From: Mesonia oceanica
GTDB taxonomy: Bacteria > Bacteroidota > Bacteroidia > Flavobacteriales > Flavobacteriaceae
Assembly: GCF_902499555.1 (NCBI RefSeq)
Contig: NZ_CABVMM010000003.1
Span: forward strand, 186,001 to 250,000
Direction of reading: 5' to 3'
Length of the DNA: 64,000 bases
Below are positions 44,775 through 53,894 of the stretch, piece by piece. The translations under genes and the position numbers were made by a program. Under the pieces are notes generated by a model. It was not told where the DNA came from. It saw only the letters and a list, made by a program, of their open reading frames with translations, and made no database searches. Numbering within the stretch: the first letter of the stretch is position 1; every line of letters starts with the position of its first letter.

Positions 44775-46697
44775 TGTATAGTAAGATTTATCTTTTTCAT
44801 TTTTATTTATAGCAGTAGCGTATTCAGGAACTAATTTCTTTAAATCTATTAAGGTTTCTTCTTTTTTATAGTCCTTTATGTTTGAGTTAAGGGAATGTAG
44901 TAAAGAGATTTTTGATTGATCAAAACAATGAGAGGCTTTGGCAATCATGATTTTGTTATGATGAGTGGGTAAAGTTGTCTCTTTATCAGCAAGTAATTCT
45001 TCATATAATTTTTCTCCCGGTCTAAGTCCTGTAAATTCAATTTTAATATCTACGTTAGGGGTTAATCCCGTCAAACGAATCAACTGGTGGGCTAAGTCTA
45101 CAATTTTTACGGGTTTGCCCATGTCAAATACATAAATTTCCCCACCTTTTCCCATGGCTCCGGCTTCCAAAACCAATTGGCAAGCTTCATCAATTGTCAT
45201 AAAATAACGAGTGATCTCGGGATGAGTTACAGTAACAGGGCCATTATTTTTTATTTGTCTTTGAAAATGGGGGATTACAGAGCCGTTAGACCCTAAAACG
45301 TTTCCAAATCTGGTAGTTATAAAATTGACTTGGGTATTTAGATCTTTTGATAGCGATTGTATATAGAGTTCTGCAGCTCTCTTAGAGGCTCCCATAATAT
45401 TGGTAGGGTTGACTGCTTTATCAGTAGAAATAAAAACAAAACGTTCCGCTTTATACTTTATGGCTAGATCAGCTAAAATTCGAGTCCCTTTATAATTTAC
45501 ACTTAATGATTCTAATGGATTATCTTCCATCATAGGGACGTGTTTGTAAGCAGCACCATGAAAAACAATCTCAGGTAAGTAGGTCTGGAATATTTGATTG
45601 ATCCTGTTTTTATCCCTAACATTAGCAATAATTTTTTCAAATTTTAGATGAGGGTGATCTCTCTTTAATTCTACTGTTAACTCATGTAGAGGAGTTTCTG
45701 CTTGATCCAGTAAAAGAATTTTCTCAGGATCAAAAGCAATAAGTTGTCTTACAATTTCACTTCCTATAGATCCCGCAGCTCCGGTAACCAGAACAGTTTT
45801 GTTTTCATAGATTTGAAAAAGTTTCTTATTGTTGAGCTTAATCGGGTTTCTTCTTAATAAATCTTCAATTTTTATTTCTTTAAGGTTTTTGAAATCCGTA
45901 TGATCCCAATCAACAATTTTCGGTAATTTGTAAATTTTTATTTTTAATTCTAACAATTCATTAATAGTGTCTTTTGAAGATTTTTTGAGTCTGGTTAAAG
46001 TTTGGTCACTAACAATTACAGAATTAGAATAGTAATTCGAATTTTTTATTTCTTCTATACTATAAATAGGTAAGTTGAAAATCCTGTTTCTTGTAGAATT
46101 ATTGTCATTACTTATAAATCCTATAATATTGAATTGATTGAAATTTTGAGAAACCAAACCTTCAGCCATCGCTACATCAGTAACCGAAGTGCCCAATATA
46201 TAGGCTTTCCTGATGCCTTTGCTGTTAGAGTGGTTAAGTATCTCATAAATTCTTTTTACGGTAATTCTAAAGAAAAATAATAGTGAATAAGCGATAAAAC
46301 CATAAATCAAAATACCAGCATCATAAATTAATTTATGAGAGAAAAAATAAAAATCAATATGATTTATGATTAATACTGTTGCGACACAACATACGGTAAC
46401 TTGTAGCTGTTTAATTGCATCTTTAAAGCTAGAGTACCTTACTAAACCATGGTAGGATCGAAAAATAAAAAAGAAAACACATTGTGTAAGCAATATAACT
46501 CCTGCTTCCCAAGTTATATTTAAAAATGATAAGCCACTGGGTGAAAGCGTAGAGACAAAAAAGAAGGCGGTATTTACGGCAAGAAAACATAAGAATAAAT
46601 CTATAGTAAAAATCATCCATCTAGGGACATAATTTTTAACTGTTTTTTGCGCAAGTTTAAGGGTTGTTCTTTTTATTTGTAAGCTCTTTTTCAACAC
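44754..46697 (-). CDS. CapD/WbpM-like nucleotide-sugar dehydratase/epimerase
   Basis: A protein of 647 residues: four N-terminal membrane helices, a CoA-binding-like NAD fold (KAYILGTSVTDVAMAEGL), and a C-terminal SDR domain with VLVTGAAGSIGSEI, YKHVPMMEDNPLES, STDKAVNPTNIMGASK and TRFGNVLGSNGSVIP. This is the plan of membrane-bound UDP-GlcNAc 4,6-dehydratases and UDP-hexose epimerases (WbpM, PglF, CapD). It produces activated deoxy- or amino-sugars for capsule or O-antigen. It is divergent from the wza-like gene and is placed at the left edge of the polysaccharide locus. Confidence 0.93.
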   Translation of the reverse strand: MLKKSLQIKRTTLKLAQKTVKNYVPRWMIFTIDLFLCFLAVNTAFFFVSTLSPSGLSFLNITWEAGVILLTQCVFFFIFRSYHGLVRYSSFKDAIKQLQVTVCCVATVLIINHIDFYFFSHKLIYDAGILIYGFIAYSLLFFFRITVKRIYEILNHSNSKGIRKAYILGTSVTDVAMAEGLVSQNFNQFNIIGFISNDNNSTRNRIFNLPIYSIEEIKNSNYYSNSVIVSDQTLTRLKKSSKDTINELLELKIKIYKLPKIVDWDHTDFKNLKEIKIEDLLRRNPIKLNNKKLFQIYENKTVLVTGAAGSIGSEIVRQLIAFDPEKILLLDQAETPLHELTVELKRDHPHLKFEKIIANVRDKNRINQIFQTYLPEIVFHGAAYKHVPMMEDNPLESLSVNYKGTRILADLAIKYKAERFVFISTDKAVNPTNIMGASKRAAELYIQSLSKDLNTQVNFITTRFGNVLGSNGSVIPHFQRQIKNNGPVTVTHPEITRYFMTIDEACQLVLEAGAMGKGGEIYVFDMGKPVKIVDLAHQLIRLTGLTPNVDIKIEFTGLRPGEKLYEELLADKETTLPTHHNKIMIAKASHCFDQSKISLLHSLNSNIKDYKKEETLIDLKKLVPEYATAINKNEKDKSYYTKKRLQN

Positions 46698-46833
46698 ACT
46701 AAAGTTATAAAGGGATTAAATTTAAATTTTTAATCTTAATTAGAGTTTTTTTTAACTTTTTAATAATAGTTTGGTGTGGGAGTAGTTTAAAAATTTGTTG
46801 CAAATCTACATTTTTTTAAAAACAAAAGTTATA

Positions 46834-46841
46834 TATATTTG
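46834..46841 (+). promoter_or_regulatory. -7 motif right before the wza-like gene
   Basis: TATATTTG ends only 5 bases before the ATG at 46847, so transcription would begin at or near the start codon. Confidence 0.6.
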
Positions 46842-46846
46842 CGCTT

Positions 46847-47611
46847 ATGAAAAAAATTTTATTTTTAGTGTTGATTATTTCTTTAGGGAGTTGTGCTACT
46901 AAGGAGCAAGTGGTTTATTTTCAGGACAGTAACGATTTTTCTTCCGTAGGTATAGATTCTATATACCATCACCCGAAAATTCAAGTGAATGACATTTTAA
47001 AAATAGACTTAACCGCATTGGAGCCTGAAACTCTAATGCCTTTTATGTTTGAAAAAAACATATCAGCTACTGGAATGAATAGGCAAATTGAATTGTTAAA
47101 GTTGGAAGGGTATCTTGTAGATAAAAATGGAGACATAAATTATCCAGGCCTAGGAAAGGTAAATGTAAAAGGTAAAAGTACGCAAGAAGTACAAGAACTT
47201 CTTGAAAAGAGGCTCTCTAAGTTTATTAAAGATATTAGTGTCAAGGTGAGGTTGGTGAATTTTAAATTTACAGTAATGGGCGAAGTAAAAGCTCCAGGGA
47301 CCTATACATTATCGGAAGAAACTATAACTTTGCCACAGGCATTGGCAATGGCCGGTGATTTAACCATACAGGGAGAGCGAAAAAATCTCCTCGTTTTTAG
47401 AAATGAAAATGGGGTTTTAACCACAAAACGAATTGATCTTACTCAAACAGATTGGATGAATACATCATATTATTTTTTAAAACAAAATGATATGGTCTAT
47501 GTACAACCTAATAATCCTAGAATAAAATCAGCAGGATTTATAGGTAATGTAGGAAGTGTAATTTCCGTGGTATCAATTTTAATGAGTGCAGCAGTATTGA
47601 TTTTTAGATAA
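46847..47611 (+). CDS. Wza-like polysaccharide export lipoprotein
   Basis: A protein of 254 residues with a lipoprotein signal (LIISLGSCATK, Cys16). The poly-export domain lies at about 40-140 (IQVNDILKIDLTALEPE, GYLVDKNGDINYPGLGKVNVKGKSTQEVQELLEKRL), followed by SLBB-like repeats (VMGEVKAPGTYTLSEETITLPQALAMAGDL). One C-terminal hydrophobic helix follows. The protein forms the outer-membrane export channel with the adjacent Wzc-like kinase, which begins 9 bases later. Confidence 0.93.
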   Translation: MKKILFLVLIISLGSCATKEQVVYFQDSNDFSSVGIDSIYHHPKIQVNDILKIDLTALEPETLMPFMFEKNISATGMNRQIELLKLEGYLVDKNGDINYPGLGKVNVKGKSTQEVQELLEKRLSKFIKDISVKVRLVNFKFTVMGEVKAPGTYTLSEETITLPQALAMAGDLTIQGERKNLLVFRNENGVLTTKRIDLTQTDWMNTSYYFLKQNDMVYVQPNNPRIKSAGFIGNVGSVISVVSILMSAAVLIFR

Positions 47612-47620
47612 GGAAAGGAA

Positions 47621-49996
47621 ATGGAAGAGTATAATACCGGTAATTTGCAAACGCAACATGGCGAAGAAGAAAATTTAAAATATGTATTATATAAGTATCT
47701 GCGTTATTGGCCGTGGTTTTTAATTTCTGTTATAGTTTTTATATTATTAGCAGTGCTATATGTTAAATATGCTACTCCTATTTATCAAACTACTTCAGAG
47801 GTAAAAATATTAAAAGATGATGAAGGTGGGATCGATTTATCGGGCCTAAGTGATGCCTCTACCTTGTTTAATTACAATAAGGTAAATTTACAAAATGAAA
47901 TACAAATTTTTAAATCAAGACGTCTCCATCGAGAAGTGATAAGAAAATTAAATTTAAAAACTTCTTATTATAAAATATCGGGTTTTGAAGAAGAATTGCT
48001 GTTTGGTAACGAGGTGCCTTTTCAGGTAGAGTGGTTTCATGTAGATTATGGCGAGCTGAAAGAGGGAATAGCCTATGAGCTTCGTTTTAAAAATGATTCG
48101 GTATTTACTTTGTACAACGAATACAAGGATTCTAGTTTTACCTATTCCCTTTACGATACCATCAATAAATTTGGCACTTCATTTCTGGTAAAACCAAAAC
48201 TTTTGGCGCATCCTAATTTTACAGAAGAAGAAGCTACCTATAAAATAGTTTATCAAAGCGAAAATAGTTTACTGGATTTTCTCGCTAGAAGCTTGGAGAT
48301 AGTAACTGTAGGTGATAAAAGTGATATTCTTAGTCTTAGTATTAATGGTTCCAATCGAAGTAAAAATGAGGCGATTGTCAATACCTTGATCGATGTGTTT
48401 AACCAAGATGGGATAGAGGATAATAGACTTGTATCTAAACGAACGAAAGAATTTGTGGAAGAGCGTTTAGAGTTGCTGGTTCAAGATTTAGATACGGTCG
48501 AATCGGGCTTGGTGGAGTTTAAAGAGAGAAATGATGTAGTTACAGTTGAATCTAGCGTGCAAGAGTTATTTAGTAAGGAAGCCAATTCTGAGGCTGAAAA
48601 ATTTAAAATCGAAACTCAATTAGCACTCGCTAATGATTTTGAGAATCTATTAAAAAGTCAAACAGAGTATGATTTATTACCCGCAAATTTGGGGATTGAA
48701 AGCAAAACGATAAACGAATTGACCGCGAAGTATAACGAGTTGATTATCGAACGAAATCGACTACTTATGTCTTCTACAGAAGAAAATCCGGTAGTTTTAA
48801 AATTGAACGATCAATTAGAACAGCTTAAAAACAATATATTGGTCAGTTTAGATTCGTACCTCAACGGTTTGCAAACTTCTTATGCAAAGTTAGAAGGAAG
48901 GGAGAATCAATATTCTGGGGAGATCAATAGTTTGCCACAAAAAGAAAAAGAATTAAAAACCATTCTTCGGCAGCAGGGTATTAAAGAGCGTCTTTATTTA
49001 TTTCTTTTGCAAAAAAGAGAAGAAGCTGCTCTTTCTTATGCGATAACTTCCCCTACCATAAAGATAGTCGATTATGCTTATACCAATACGCTTCCAGTGG
49101 CTCCTAAAAAGAATATAATTCTGCTAGCGGGCTTGGTAATAGGTGGGTTATTGCCTTTTGGAATTCTGTATTTAAAATTTCTTTTTAAAACCAGTGTGGC
49201 TAGTCGGGAAGACTTGGAAATTTATTTGCATAGGAGCATTCCTATTATAGGGGAAATTCCGTTGCTGGGTAATAATGCGTCCAAGATCATCACAAGAAGT
49301 GATCAATCCGTTTTGGCGGAGTCATTTAGGATAGTCCGCACCAATATTATATCTCAATTTAAAAGAAATGGAGCTGAACATGATAAAGTGATTTTTGTTA
49401 CCTCCTCTATAAAAGGTGAAGGGAAAACTTTCACGGCACTTAATTTATCTAAAATATTCTCTTCTTTTTCCAAGAAGGTACTTTTGATAGGTTGTGACTT
49501 GAGAAACCCTCAAATTCATCAATATTTTGAAATTAATAAAAATATACCCGGTCTTTCAGATTATCTTAATAATGAATCTTCCGACTTTCGGAAGTACATA
49601 CAACAATCCTCTTCAGATTTTGAAAATTTAGATATTCTGTATTCCGGAAGTGTGCCTCCTAATCCTGCAGAATTATTATTGCGCAATGAAAGGTTTTCAG
49701 ACTTAATTAGCGAAGCGCGAAAGATCTATGATTATATAATTGTAGATACAGCACCTACGGTTTATGTTACCGATAGTCTTTTGATTGCGGAAAATGCAGA
49801 TGTGACGGTGTATATGGTAAAACAGGATGTGACCGATAAAAGATTGATTGATCATATTAAAAATTTGAACAATAACAATAAGTTGAATAATATTTCAATT
49901 GTTTTGAATGGAGTTAAGAATAATGTTAATTATGGGTATGGTTATGGATATATTTCTGATGATGAGGTTGAAACTCCATTTTGGAAATTCTGGTAG
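47621..49996 (+). CDS. Wzc-like chain-length regulator and tyrosine autokinase
   Basis: A protein of 791 residues. Wzz domain flanked by two membrane helices (about 32-52 and 500-520), with long periplasmic coiled coil between. The cytoplasmic BY-kinase has Walker A TSSIKGEGKTF (GEGKT 599-603), Walker A' VLLIGCDLRNP and Walker B-like DYIIVDTAPT. A tyrosine-rich tail (NYGYGYGYISDDEVE) is the likely autophosphorylation cluster. It controls polymer length and export with Wza in the envelope. It is followed by a terminator and an 820-base gap. Confidence 0.94.
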   Translation: MEEYNTGNLQTQHGEEENLKYVLYKYLRYWPWFLISVIVFILLAVLYVKYATPIYQTTSEVKILKDDEGGIDLSGLSDASTLFNYNKVNLQNEIQIFKSRRLHREVIRKLNLKTSYYKISGFEEELLFGNEVPFQVEWFHVDYGELKEGIAYELRFKNDSVFTLYNEYKDSSFTYSLYDTINKFGTSFLVKPKLLAHPNFTEEEATYKIVYQSENSLLDFLARSLEIVTVGDKSDILSLSINGSNRSKNEAIVNTLIDVFNQDGIEDNRLVSKRTKEFVEERLELLVQDLDTVESGLVEFKERNDVVTVESSVQELFSKEANSEAEKFKIETQLALANDFENLLKSQTEYDLLPANLGIESKTINELTAKYNELIIERNRLLMSSTEENPVVLKLNDQLEQLKNNILVSLDSYLNGLQTSYAKLEGRENQYSGEINSLPQKEKELKTILRQQGIKERLYLFLLQKREEAALSYAITSPTIKIVDYAYTNTLPVAPKKNIILLAGLVIGGLLPFGILYLKFLFKTSVASREDLEIYLHRSIPIIGEIPLLGNNASKIITRSDQSVLAESFRIVRTNIISQFKRNGAEHDKVIFVTSSIKGEGKTFTALNLSKIFSSFSKKVLLIGCDLRNPQIHQYFEINKNIPGLSDYLNNESSDFRKYIQQSSSDFENLDILYSGSVPPNPAELLLRNERFSDLISEARKIYDYIIVDTAPTVYVTDSLLIAENADVTVYMVKQDVTDKRLIDHIKNLNNNNKLNNISIVLNGVKNNVNYGYGYGYISDDEVETPFWKFW

Positions 49997-50026
49997 TTAA
50001 AATAATGTTTTGCAAATTAAATTAGT

Positions 50027-50057
50027 AGAGTTGGATTTTTTTAAATTCAACTCTTTT
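50027..50057 (+). terminator. Terminator of the Wzc-like gene
   Basis: AGAGTTG pairs with CAACTCT, followed by TTTTTG, 31 bases after the stop at 49996. Confidence 0.65.
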
Positions 50058-50740
50058 TGTTTTTGTAAGTTAGCTTTAGTTTCATCTTGAATTAAAACAA
50101 GGTTAAGTTTTATCTTATCTTATCTGTTTGGGTTTTTAGTGTTTACAAATAATTTTATAAATCGATAAAATTACATTTTCCAACGAAGCAACTACCCAAA
50201 GATGATTTTTGCTTGCTAATCTAAGGTGGGCTTGTGGGAACGTGAGATATTTATCCGATGTCAGCCCTAGCTTTTACGTGAATAGACTGATTAGGGTTGG
50301 TAGGTAGGTGGTAGTCTTTGTCTTTGGGAAGATAGATTAAGTTTTCAATTGCGCTTAGCTGAATCCAATACAGTTGAATTGATCTAGTGTGATTAAGACT
50401 TGAATGTTGATGTATCGCTTTAAGGGTGCTCGTGCTTGTTATCTATATCCGCTTTTTTGGTTACCCATTCAATAGGGTTTCGGGAGATGTTTTATAGCTA
50501 AGTTAGTTAATAAGGTGGGGGGAGTAGGGTGTTGTTTTTTGTGTAAAGGGAGTCATGGTTTAAAACTAGTTTTCATATTTATATGAATTTGCTTAGGTGG
50601 CAAGTACTGTTCTTCTTTGCTGTAAGTTTTGTATTTCATTTGATCATGTATAAATCTCAGTTATCTTGCTTTTAAGCTAATTCGAGGGCTATTTAGGGGA
50701 CTGAGTTGTGGTGAATAGTTGGGCGGCTGTTGTAAAACCA

Positions 50741-50775
50741 AAAAAATAGGCTGTCACAAAGACAGCCTATTTTTT
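50741..50775 (-). terminator. Terminator of the OmpA-family gene
   Basis: Arms of 15 bases (TAGGCTGTC core) around ACAAA, with A and T runs on both sides, 41 bases past the OmpA stop on the minus strand; bidirectional by form. Confidence 0.85.
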
Positions 50776-50816
50776 ATCTATTTATTTAATTCCTGTTGGG
50801 GAATATCAAGAAACTT

Positions 50817-52085
50817 TTATTTAAGTTTAAAGGTTACTCTTCTTACAATTTGTCGAGCATCAGAAGAAGATTTTTCTACAGAATCATCAACACCTGCACC
50901 TCTATAGCTAAGTCTAGACTCTTCTATTCCACTAGCTATTACAATATCGTAAACCTTCTTAGCTCTTCTTTCAGATAATTGTTTGTTATACTGGTCTCCT
51001 CCGATCGCGTCTGCATAACCAACCAATTCCGCAGAAGCATTTTGGTTTTCGTGCATATAGTTAACTAAGTAATTGATGGCTTCCAAAGAATAGGTTTCCG
51101 GTTGATCGCTATTGAATTTAAAATATACATTCACGTAGCCCTCATTAAGTAGTTTTTCGATGGTTCCGTTGCTTTCGCCACTAGTAGTGTTTGAATTGTT
51201 TTGATATCTTTTGTCTAGAGAAGATTCCAATTCATCTGGAATTCCATTCGCGTTTTTATCGATAGCTTCTCCTTTAGAATTTACCGCAACACCATTCGTG
51301 GTATTTGGTTCTCTATCTAGGTAGTTAGGGACCCCGTCTTGATCTTCGTCCATCATATCCCCTTCAATTTTAGCTACTTTTTCTTTGGTCGCTTCTAATT
51401 CTTCACGTAATAATGTAGTGTTAGATACATTAACCCAATCGGCATGTTTTTCTGCACCGCCTAAGTAAATGTTTAGTCCTACAGATGCATTCACTAGCAT
51501 ACCATTAAATCCGCGAGTAGAAGTTTTTCCGTTTCCATCCCATGTATAGTTTTGGCGTACGTTTCCCATCACACTTAAATCACCTACTAAAGCAAAATGA
51601 TCGCCTAAACGTAGCTGTGGTGTTAATCCGGCAACTACCGTTCCCATATAGTCTTCTCCGTCGGCATAACGTACATTGTCACCAATATCTAAACGAGATA
51701 CACCGGCTCCAGCATGTCCTAATAAGTTAAAAGTGTTGGTCCATTCTCTAAACCCTAATAAAGTTCCTAAATTAACTACCCCTTCAATACTGGTGCGGTA
51801 GTATTTAGATTCAAACTCACGAGAATTATCATCATTCTCCAGTTGGTTATAGCCTAAGTTTAATTTTAAACCAAATTTGTCGTTAATCATATAGCGCACC
51901 CCTAGGTCGGCATTCCATAATCCTGGTGTAGAGCTATAAAAACCACTGTTCATAGGTCTTGCAGGTTTATTTACTCCCCCCATCACATCAATCGACCAGT
52001 GGTTGTACTCTTTTGTGGTGTTTTCTTCTTGAGCAATAGCTGTAAAAGCTATAAATAAAGAAAATAATAATGTAAGTTTTTTCAT
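50817..52085 (-). CDS. OmpA-family outer-membrane protein
   Basis: A protein of 422 residues with signal peptide (LLFSLFIAFTAIAQ). An N-terminal eight-strand-type barrel (about 25-215: GLKLNLGYNQLENDD and similar strands) is followed by thrombospondin-3-like calcium repeats (DEDQDGVPNYLDREPNTTNG, KNANGIPDELES) and a C-terminal OmpA peptidoglycan-binding domain (VYFKFNSDQPE, ELVGYADAIGGDQYNKQLSERRAKKV). It tethers the outer membrane to the wall. It sits inside the polysaccharide locus but on the other strand, so it is probably an independent gene. Confidence 0.93.
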   Translation of the reverse strand: MKKLTLLFSLFIAFTAIAQEENTTKEYNHWSIDVMGGVNKPARPMNSGFYSSTPGLWNADLGVRYMINDKFGLKLNLGYNQLENDDNSREFESKYYRTSIEGVVNLGTLLGFREWTNTFNLLGHAGAGVSRLDIGDNVRYADGEDYMGTVVAGLTPQLRLGDHFALVGDLSVMGNVRQNYTWDGNGKTSTRGFNGMLVNASVGLNIYLGGAEKHADWVNVSNTTLLREELEATKEKVAKIEGDMMDEDQDGVPNYLDREPNTTNGVAVNSKGEAIDKNANGIPDELESSLDKRYQNNSNTTSGESNGTIEKLLNEGYVNVYFKFNSDQPETYSLEAINYLVNYMHENQNASAELVGYADAIGGDQYNKQLSERRAKKVYDIVIASGIEESRLSYRGAGVDDSVEKSSSDARQIVRRVTFKLK

Positions 52086-52749
52086 GATATTAAATTATTT
52101 TATTTCAGTTTTCTGAATTTTTGGGTAAAGATAAAAATAGATTGTGCAATATGAAAAGAAAGCCTATAAATTATGATTTTATTAATATAACTAATAGTTT
52201 GTTTCTATCTGTTTGCTTCAGTAATTAGTGTTCTGTAAATAAAGAAGGATTAAAAGTAATTTGTTTATTGCTAAATGCTATTTGGGTTTACTTTTTTGAA
52301 ATAATAATAATTACTCTTAAATTATATGGAGAAAAACCTAATTGTGTTTGGTGTTCTTGCTGAAGTTATATAGGATTAGTGTGCTTCCCTTGAAAACAGA
52401 CTGTTTGAAAGTATTAAATATTGCTTGATTTTAGGCACAAATAATGAAAAATAATAAATATTTACTACATCAAATTGCGAAGATTTTAACCGCATTTTTA
52501 TGATATCTAAAACTGTTACTCCTTCTTCTGAAAACGTTCCGTCATTTCTGTGAATTGACAGAGATAAATTTTCTTCAAGATAGAGATTGGAATTGTGAAA
52601 TTATTTCTCTAAAGATATTTCTTTTGCGTTCATGGGTATTTTATATTGATTGTGAAAAAAAATAAATTATGGAGTTCGTTTTTTTTTTTTTTTTAATAAA
52701 GAGCTTCCTTTTCGAACAAATTCTATATTTGCAATAAACGAAACATTTA
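52086..52749. other. Gap of about 660 bases before the epimerase gene
   Basis: AT-rich with no credible gene. It holds the promoters of the divergent OmpA and epimerase genes. A run of about 16 T occupies 52679-52694, and a -7 motif TATATTTG lies at 52724-52731, 18 bases before the ATG at 52750. Confidence 0.65.
52724..52731 (+). promoter_or_regulatory. -7 motif of the epimerase gene
   Basis: TATATTTG, full match to TAnnTTTG, 18 bases before the ATG. A run of 16 T ends 29 bases upstream of it. Confidence 0.6.
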
Positions 52750-53754
52750 ATGATACAAATTCCTAGCGTAGATACCGGAAAATTAAAAGACAAAACTATC
52801 TTAGTAACCGGTGGTGCCGGCTTTATTGGTTCTAATTTATGTGAATACCTAGTCGATAATCATGCTATCGTTCGTTGCTTAGATAATTTTGCGACTGGAC
52901 ATCGTAAAAACATTCAACACCTTTTAGAAAAAGAAAACTTCACATTAATAGAAGGAGATATTAGAGATTTAGCAACCTGTCAAAAGGCTTGTGGTGGAGT
53001 AAATTATATATTGCACGAAGCAGCCTTGGGGTCGGTGCCGCGTTCTATTGAAGATCCGCTCACTAGTAATGAAGTGAATGTGAACGGATTTTTAAATATG
53101 TTGGTGGCTGCACGCGATCAGGAAGTAAAGCGCTTTGTCTATGCAGCCAGCTCTTCCACCTATGGTGATTCTAAAACCTTACCAAAAGAGGAAGCCGTTA
53201 TCGGGAAGCCATTGTCACCTTATGCTATTACCAAATATGTAAATGAATTATATGCTGATAATTTTAAACGTACCTATAATCTAGATACTATTGGTTTACG
53301 CTATTTTAATGTCTTTGGTAGAAAACAAGATCCCAATGGTGCTTATGCAGCGGTGATTCCTAAATTTGTGATGCAATTCATGAAATATGAAAGTCCAGTA
53401 ATTAATGGTGACGGAACATATTCGCGAGATTTCACCTATATAGATAATGTGATTCAAATGAATATGTTAGCGATCACTACCGGAAACCAAGATGCTTTAA
53501 ACGAAGTTTACAATACGGCCGTTGGGGATAGAACGATGATTAAAGCTATGGCAGAACAATTGCGGGATTTCTTAAGTGAATATGATGCTAAAATTGCTGA
53601 GGTAGAAATTAAGCACGGGCCTAATCGTCAAGGAGATATTCCACATTCCTTAGCTTCGATTGCAAAAGCACAGCAAAAAATGAATTACCAACCTACCCAT
53701 ACATTCGGAGAAGGCTTAAAAGAAGCGGTCAAATGGTATTGGGAGAATCTTTAA
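52750..53754 (+). CDS. UDP-GlcNAc 4-epimerase-like SDR (WbpP/TviC type)
   Basis: A protein of 334 residues. NAD motif TGGAGFIGSN (20-29), ASSSTYGD, YAITKYVNE (catalytic Tyr/Lys), LRYFNVFGRKQDPNGAYAAVIP and RDFTYIDNVI. The wording HEAALGSVPRSIEDP and the N-terminal extension fit WbpP/TviC-type epimerases that interconvert UDP-GlcNAc and UDP-GalNAc or their uronic acids. Its partner dehydrogenase follows 140 bases later. Together they supply GalNAcA-type precursors. Confidence 0.9.
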   Translation: MIQIPSVDTGKLKDKTILVTGGAGFIGSNLCEYLVDNHAIVRCLDNFATGHRKNIQHLLEKENFTLIEGDIRDLATCQKACGGVNYILHEAALGSVPRSIEDPLTSNEVNVNGFLNMLVAARDQEVKRFVYAASSSTYGDSKTLPKEEAVIGKPLSPYAITKYVNELYADNFKRTYNLDTIGLRYFNVFGRKQDPNGAYAAVIPKFVMQFMKYESPVINGDGTYSRDFTYIDNVIQMNMLAITTGNQDALNEVYNTAVGDRTMIKAMAEQLRDFLSEYDAKIAEVEIKHGPNRQGDIPHSLASIAKAQQKMNYQPTHTFGEGLKEAVKWYWENL

Positions 53755-53867
53755 TGTATTATGTTGGCCTAGTTAAAAGGAGTCAATTAACATAGTTTCA
53801 TTAATCAGTTTCTTGTTAAAAAAAAAGACAACGTATAAAAACCTACTGAACTTCTATGTAAAAAATG

Positions 53868-53875
53868 TAAATTTG
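53868..53875 (+). promoter_or_regulatory. -7 motif before the dehydrogenase gene
   Basis: TAAATTTG, 19 bases before the ATG at 53895; suggests that this gene has its own promoter. Confidence 0.4.
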
Positions 53876-53894
53876 GAGCTTTAAAATAAAGAAG

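Larger units (their letters stand above)
49997..50816. other. Gene-free stretch with two terminators
   Basis: A terminator for the Wzc-like gene lies at 50027-50057 (AGAGTTG / CAACTCT with T run). The middle (about 50060-50730) holds short patches of higher GC but no credible reading frame; it may be decayed sequence. A near-perfect 15-base stem at 50741-50775 (TAGGCTGTC / GACAGCCTA with A and T arms) ends the minus-strand OmpA gene and can work both ways. Confidence 0.6.

Noticed and set aside
50719..50978. Two short plus-strand frames near the OmpA gene end
   Set aside because: They overlap the terminator and the OmpA gene in the wrong strand and have no protein-like composition.
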